Positions 62,286-64,000 of a DNA stretch of 64,000 nucleotides are shown one piece after another (positions within the stretch are counted from its first letter, which is position 1; each line of letters starts with the position of its first letter). A model generated the notes under the pieces. The model worked only from the letters and a program-made list of their open reading frames with translations, was not told the DNA's origin and did not search any database. Where the stretch lies: the NCBI GenBank assembly GCA_002448235.1, contig DIXF01000011.1, positions 248,001-312,000 of the forward strand, read 5' to 3'. Both the position numbers and the translations under genes were made by a program. This stretch comes from Syntrophaceae bacterium UBA6087. Its GTDB lineage: Bacteria; Desulfobacterota; Desulfomonilia; UBA1062.

Positions 62286-63403
62286 GCTGGGTCAGGATCA
62301 GGGAGCTTGTACGCAAGGAGTTCATCATCCTTTTCCGGGACAGCAGGAACCGGCGGGTGCTCATTATCGCGCCGATCATCCAGATCCTTCTCTTCGGATA
62401 CGTGGTGAATTACGACATCAAGAACATCCGGGTGGCGGTCATCGACCAGGCACGCACCCGGGAGAGCCGGATGCTCATCGAGTCCTTTGACGGGAACAAG
62501 ACCTTCCGCGTGACAGACTATCCGAGAGACCAGAAAGGGATGGAAGAGCTGCTCCTTCAGGGAGAGGTCGACCTGGGCATCAAGATCCCCCCCGATATGG
62601 GAAGCCTTGTCAGGGAGGGCCGCACGGCCCCCGTTCAGATCCTCGCCGACGGCAGCATGAGCAACATGGCCTCCATCAGGCTTTCGTACACCGTGCTCGT
62701 GCTGGACGAGTTCAACCGGAGGATGATCAGGGAAATCAAGGGACAGAGCATGGAGTACGGCCGGGTCGACCCCCGGATCAGGGCCTGGTACAACCCCAAC
62801 ATGGACAGCCAGAACTTTTTCGTCCCGGCCATAGTGGCGTTCGTGATCATGCTCATTTCCCTGCTCCTGACATCCATTGCGGTCATCAGGGAGCGGGAGC
62901 AGGGGACCATGGAACAGCTCATCGTGTCGCCTATCAAACCCCCTGAGCTCATCATGGGAAAGACCATCCCCTACATCATCATCTCGGTCGTGCAGATGGT
63001 TGCGGTCACCGTACTGGCCAAGTTTTGGTTCAACATCCCCATTGCCGGGAGCCTGATCCTGCTGTTTTTCGCCACCTGCCTCTTCCTCCTGAGCACGCTC
63101 GGCGTAGGCCTCTTCATCTCGACCGTTTCTTCAACCCAGCAGCAGGCCATGATGACGACGTTCTTCTTCATCCTTCCCTTCTTCATGCTCTCGGGCTTCG
63201 TGTTTCCCATTTCAAACATGCCGCCGGCAGTACAGTGGCTCACCTTCCTGAATCCGTTGAGATATTTCCTTACGATCCTGAGAGGGATATTCCTCAAAGG
63301 CGTAGGACTCGATATCCTCTGGCCGCAGTATCTCGCGCTGGCGGTCCTGGGAGCGGTCCTTTTCGCAGGCGCGGTAAGCAGGTTCCACAAAAGGCTCGAT
63401 TGA
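62282..63403 (+). CDS. ABC-2-type permease (YbhR-like)
   Basis: 373 residues from a GTG start overlapping the YbhS-like stop, with AGGAGG upstream. Same topology as its neighbour, which is a distant paralogue: N-terminal helix, periplasmic domain (about 45-165), then five helices with SSTQQQAMMTTFFF and FVFPISNMPPAVQWL. The two permeases should form the exporter channel with the two ATPases. Confidence 0.93.
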   Translation: MSWVRIRELVRKEFIILFRDSRNRRVLIIAPIIQILLFGYVVNYDIKNIRVAVIDQARTRESRMLIESFDGNKTFRVTDYPRDQKGMEELLLQGEVDLGIKIPPDMGSLVREGRTAPVQILADGSMSNMASIRLSYTVLVLDEFNRRMIREIKGQSMEYGRVDPRIRAWYNPNMDSQNFFVPAIVAFVIMLISLLLTSIAVIREREQGTMEQLIVSPIKPPELIMGKTIPYIIISVVQMVAVTVLAKFWFNIPIAGSLILLFFATCLFLLSTLGVGLFISTVSSTQQQAMMTTFFFILPFFMLSGFVFPISNMPPAVQWLTFLNPLRYFLTILRGIFLKGVGLDILWPQYLALAVLGAVLFAGAVSRFHKRLD

Positions 63404-63530
63404 CAGAAGAGCGGACAGCCACAGGAATCGGGCGTCCGATAATTTCCCCGAGTAAATATCTCTATTGTCAATCAATGCCGCCGGATGGTAAAAAGATACT
63501 ATCTTGATATCATGAAGGGAGGAGATTTAT

Positions 63531-63632
63531 ATGGCAAAATCGGCAGATACCAAGAAAGAGGAAAAGAAGAAACCCCAGAAGACTGCAAAAGAAAAGAAGC
63601 AGGCAAAGGCTGAAAAGAAGAAAAGCAAATAG
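63531..63632 (+). CDS. Lysine-rich 33-residue protein
   Basis: MAKSADTKKE...KKKSK: 16 of 33 residues are Lys, with Glu, Ala and Gln making up most of the rest. GGGAGGAGA lies seven bases upstream of the ATG, which argues for translation. It resembles small nucleic-acid-binding or ribosome-associated basic peptides, but no family is recognised. It lies downstream of the ABC operon, with 127 nt between. Confidence 0.6.
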   Translation: MAKSADTKKEEKKKPQKTAKEKKQAKAEKKKSK

Positions 63633-63717
63633 CTGATCAGGGTATCGGATTTATCCCTTTCCTTGTTCCGGTGGGTTTTCAGCGAACGGCAGGCCGCTGG
63701 GACAAGGAACCTTCCGT

Positions 63718-63741
63718 GGGCAGCGTATGGCTGCCCGTTGT
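63718..63741 (+). terminator. Hairpin terminator before the kinase gene
   Basis: GGGCAGC (63718-63724) pairs with GCTGCCC (63730-63736) across 5 nt and is followed by GTTGTTT, an imperfect U tract. Confidence 0.5.
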
Positions 63742-63775
63742 TTGATTAGTCTGCTGCTTCAAGGAGCTTAAAATC

Positions 63776-64000
63776 ATGAACATCATCGTTTCCGGTTCTC
63801 TGGCATATGACAGGATCATGGACTTTCCGGGATATTTCTCGGACCATATCCTCCCCGACAAGATACATGTCCTGAATGTCTGCTTCCAGGTGGACGGCAT
63901 GAAAGAAAAGTTCGGCGGCACGGCAGGCAACATCGCCTACGCCCTGACGCTGATGGGGGAAAAGCCCGTCGTCTCCGCCTCCATAGGGCAGGACTGCCAC
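63776..64000 (+). CDS. PfkB-family sugar/nucleoside kinase, N-terminal part
   Basis: 75 residues before the window ends. NIIVSGSLAYDRIMDFPG and GGTAGNIAYALTLMG are the start and first signature of the ribokinase/PfkB family; related proteins include adenosine and carbohydrate kinases. AAGGAG lies about nine bases before the ATG. The catalytic C-terminal half is outside the window. Confidence 0.88.
   Translation, partial: MNIIVSGSLAYDRIMDFPGYFSDHILPDKIHVLNVCFQVDGMKEKFGGTAGNIAYALTLMGEKPVVSASIGQDCH

Noticed and set aside
1..64000. tRNA, rRNA, phage, integrase or transposase genes
   Set aside because: None was seen by eye. A tRNA could be missed without a covariance search; tRNAscan-SE would settle this.

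Overview
The window looks like a GC-rich chromosomal segment of an anaerobic Gram-negative bacterium, most likely Desulfobacterota (former Deltaproteobacteria) or a close relative. Evidence: an hgcAB mercury-methylation pair; a peroxiredoxin whose catalytic residue is encoded by an in-frame UGA (selenocysteine); a flavodiiron NO/O2 reductase behind an FNR/HcpR-type site; oxygen-sensitive ThiH; FeoAB iron(II) uptake; a two-gene SUF system plus NifS/NifU-like proteins; and envelope genes needing an outer membrane (TolC-like, RND pump, OmpA-type lipoprotein, DUF748). I see no rRNA, tRNA, IS element, phage or CRISPR array. The lineage is inferred from gene content, not from a marker phylogeny.

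Layout. 1-638: 5' part of a selenoprotein peroxiredoxin gene, running off the left edge. 839-4747: PAS sigma-54 activator, then marR-hgcA-hgcB with a near-consensus, apparently leaderless promoter and a perfect palindromic operator. 5104-7243: secreted trypsin-like protease and a coupled three-gene unit ending in an RNase H-like protein. 7301-10219: thiSGHF behind a TPP riboswitch with a transcription terminator. 10318-12490: mnmA with a structured leader, a MOSC protein, a DUF2795 protein. 12863-18141: flavodiiron protein, a secreted protein, feoAB, fur. 18142-21111: DUF748 protein, MtgA, glycine-rich RRM protein. 21706-26891: B12-type radical SAM protein, two proteins I cannot identify, a universal stress protein and a deacetylase-like protein. 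26895-33627: TetR-controlled RND efflux operon. 33846-38004: nifU-like, nifS, sufB, sufC. 38494-49668: HU, FMN reductase, OmpA-like lipoprotein, hybrid kinase, EttA, TypA/BipA, GNAT, NYN and HNH proteins. 49929-52665: damaged cytochrome c/PQQ dehydrogenase pair. 52840-57724: small membrane and secreted proteins, an orphan ABC substrate-binding protein with a membrane-anchored AraC regulator, and a thioesterase. 57914-63403: a cecR-ybhGFSR-like export operon with the YbhF ATPase split in two. 63531-64000: a 33-residue lysine-rich protein and the start of a PfkB-type kinase.

How the genes fit together. The main themes are metal and redox handling: methylmercury formation with its own Cys-rich regulator, Fe(II) uptake under Fur, Fe-S assembly, selenium-dependent peroxide removal and NO/O2 removal. 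Efflux and envelope maintenance form the second theme. The most notable regulatory features are the leaderless marR-hgcAB promoter/operator, the matching leaderless arrangement at fur, the class II FNR/HcpR-type site before fprA, the TPP riboswitch, and a possible attenuator before mnmA. All homology calls come from reading motifs by eye; no database was searched.
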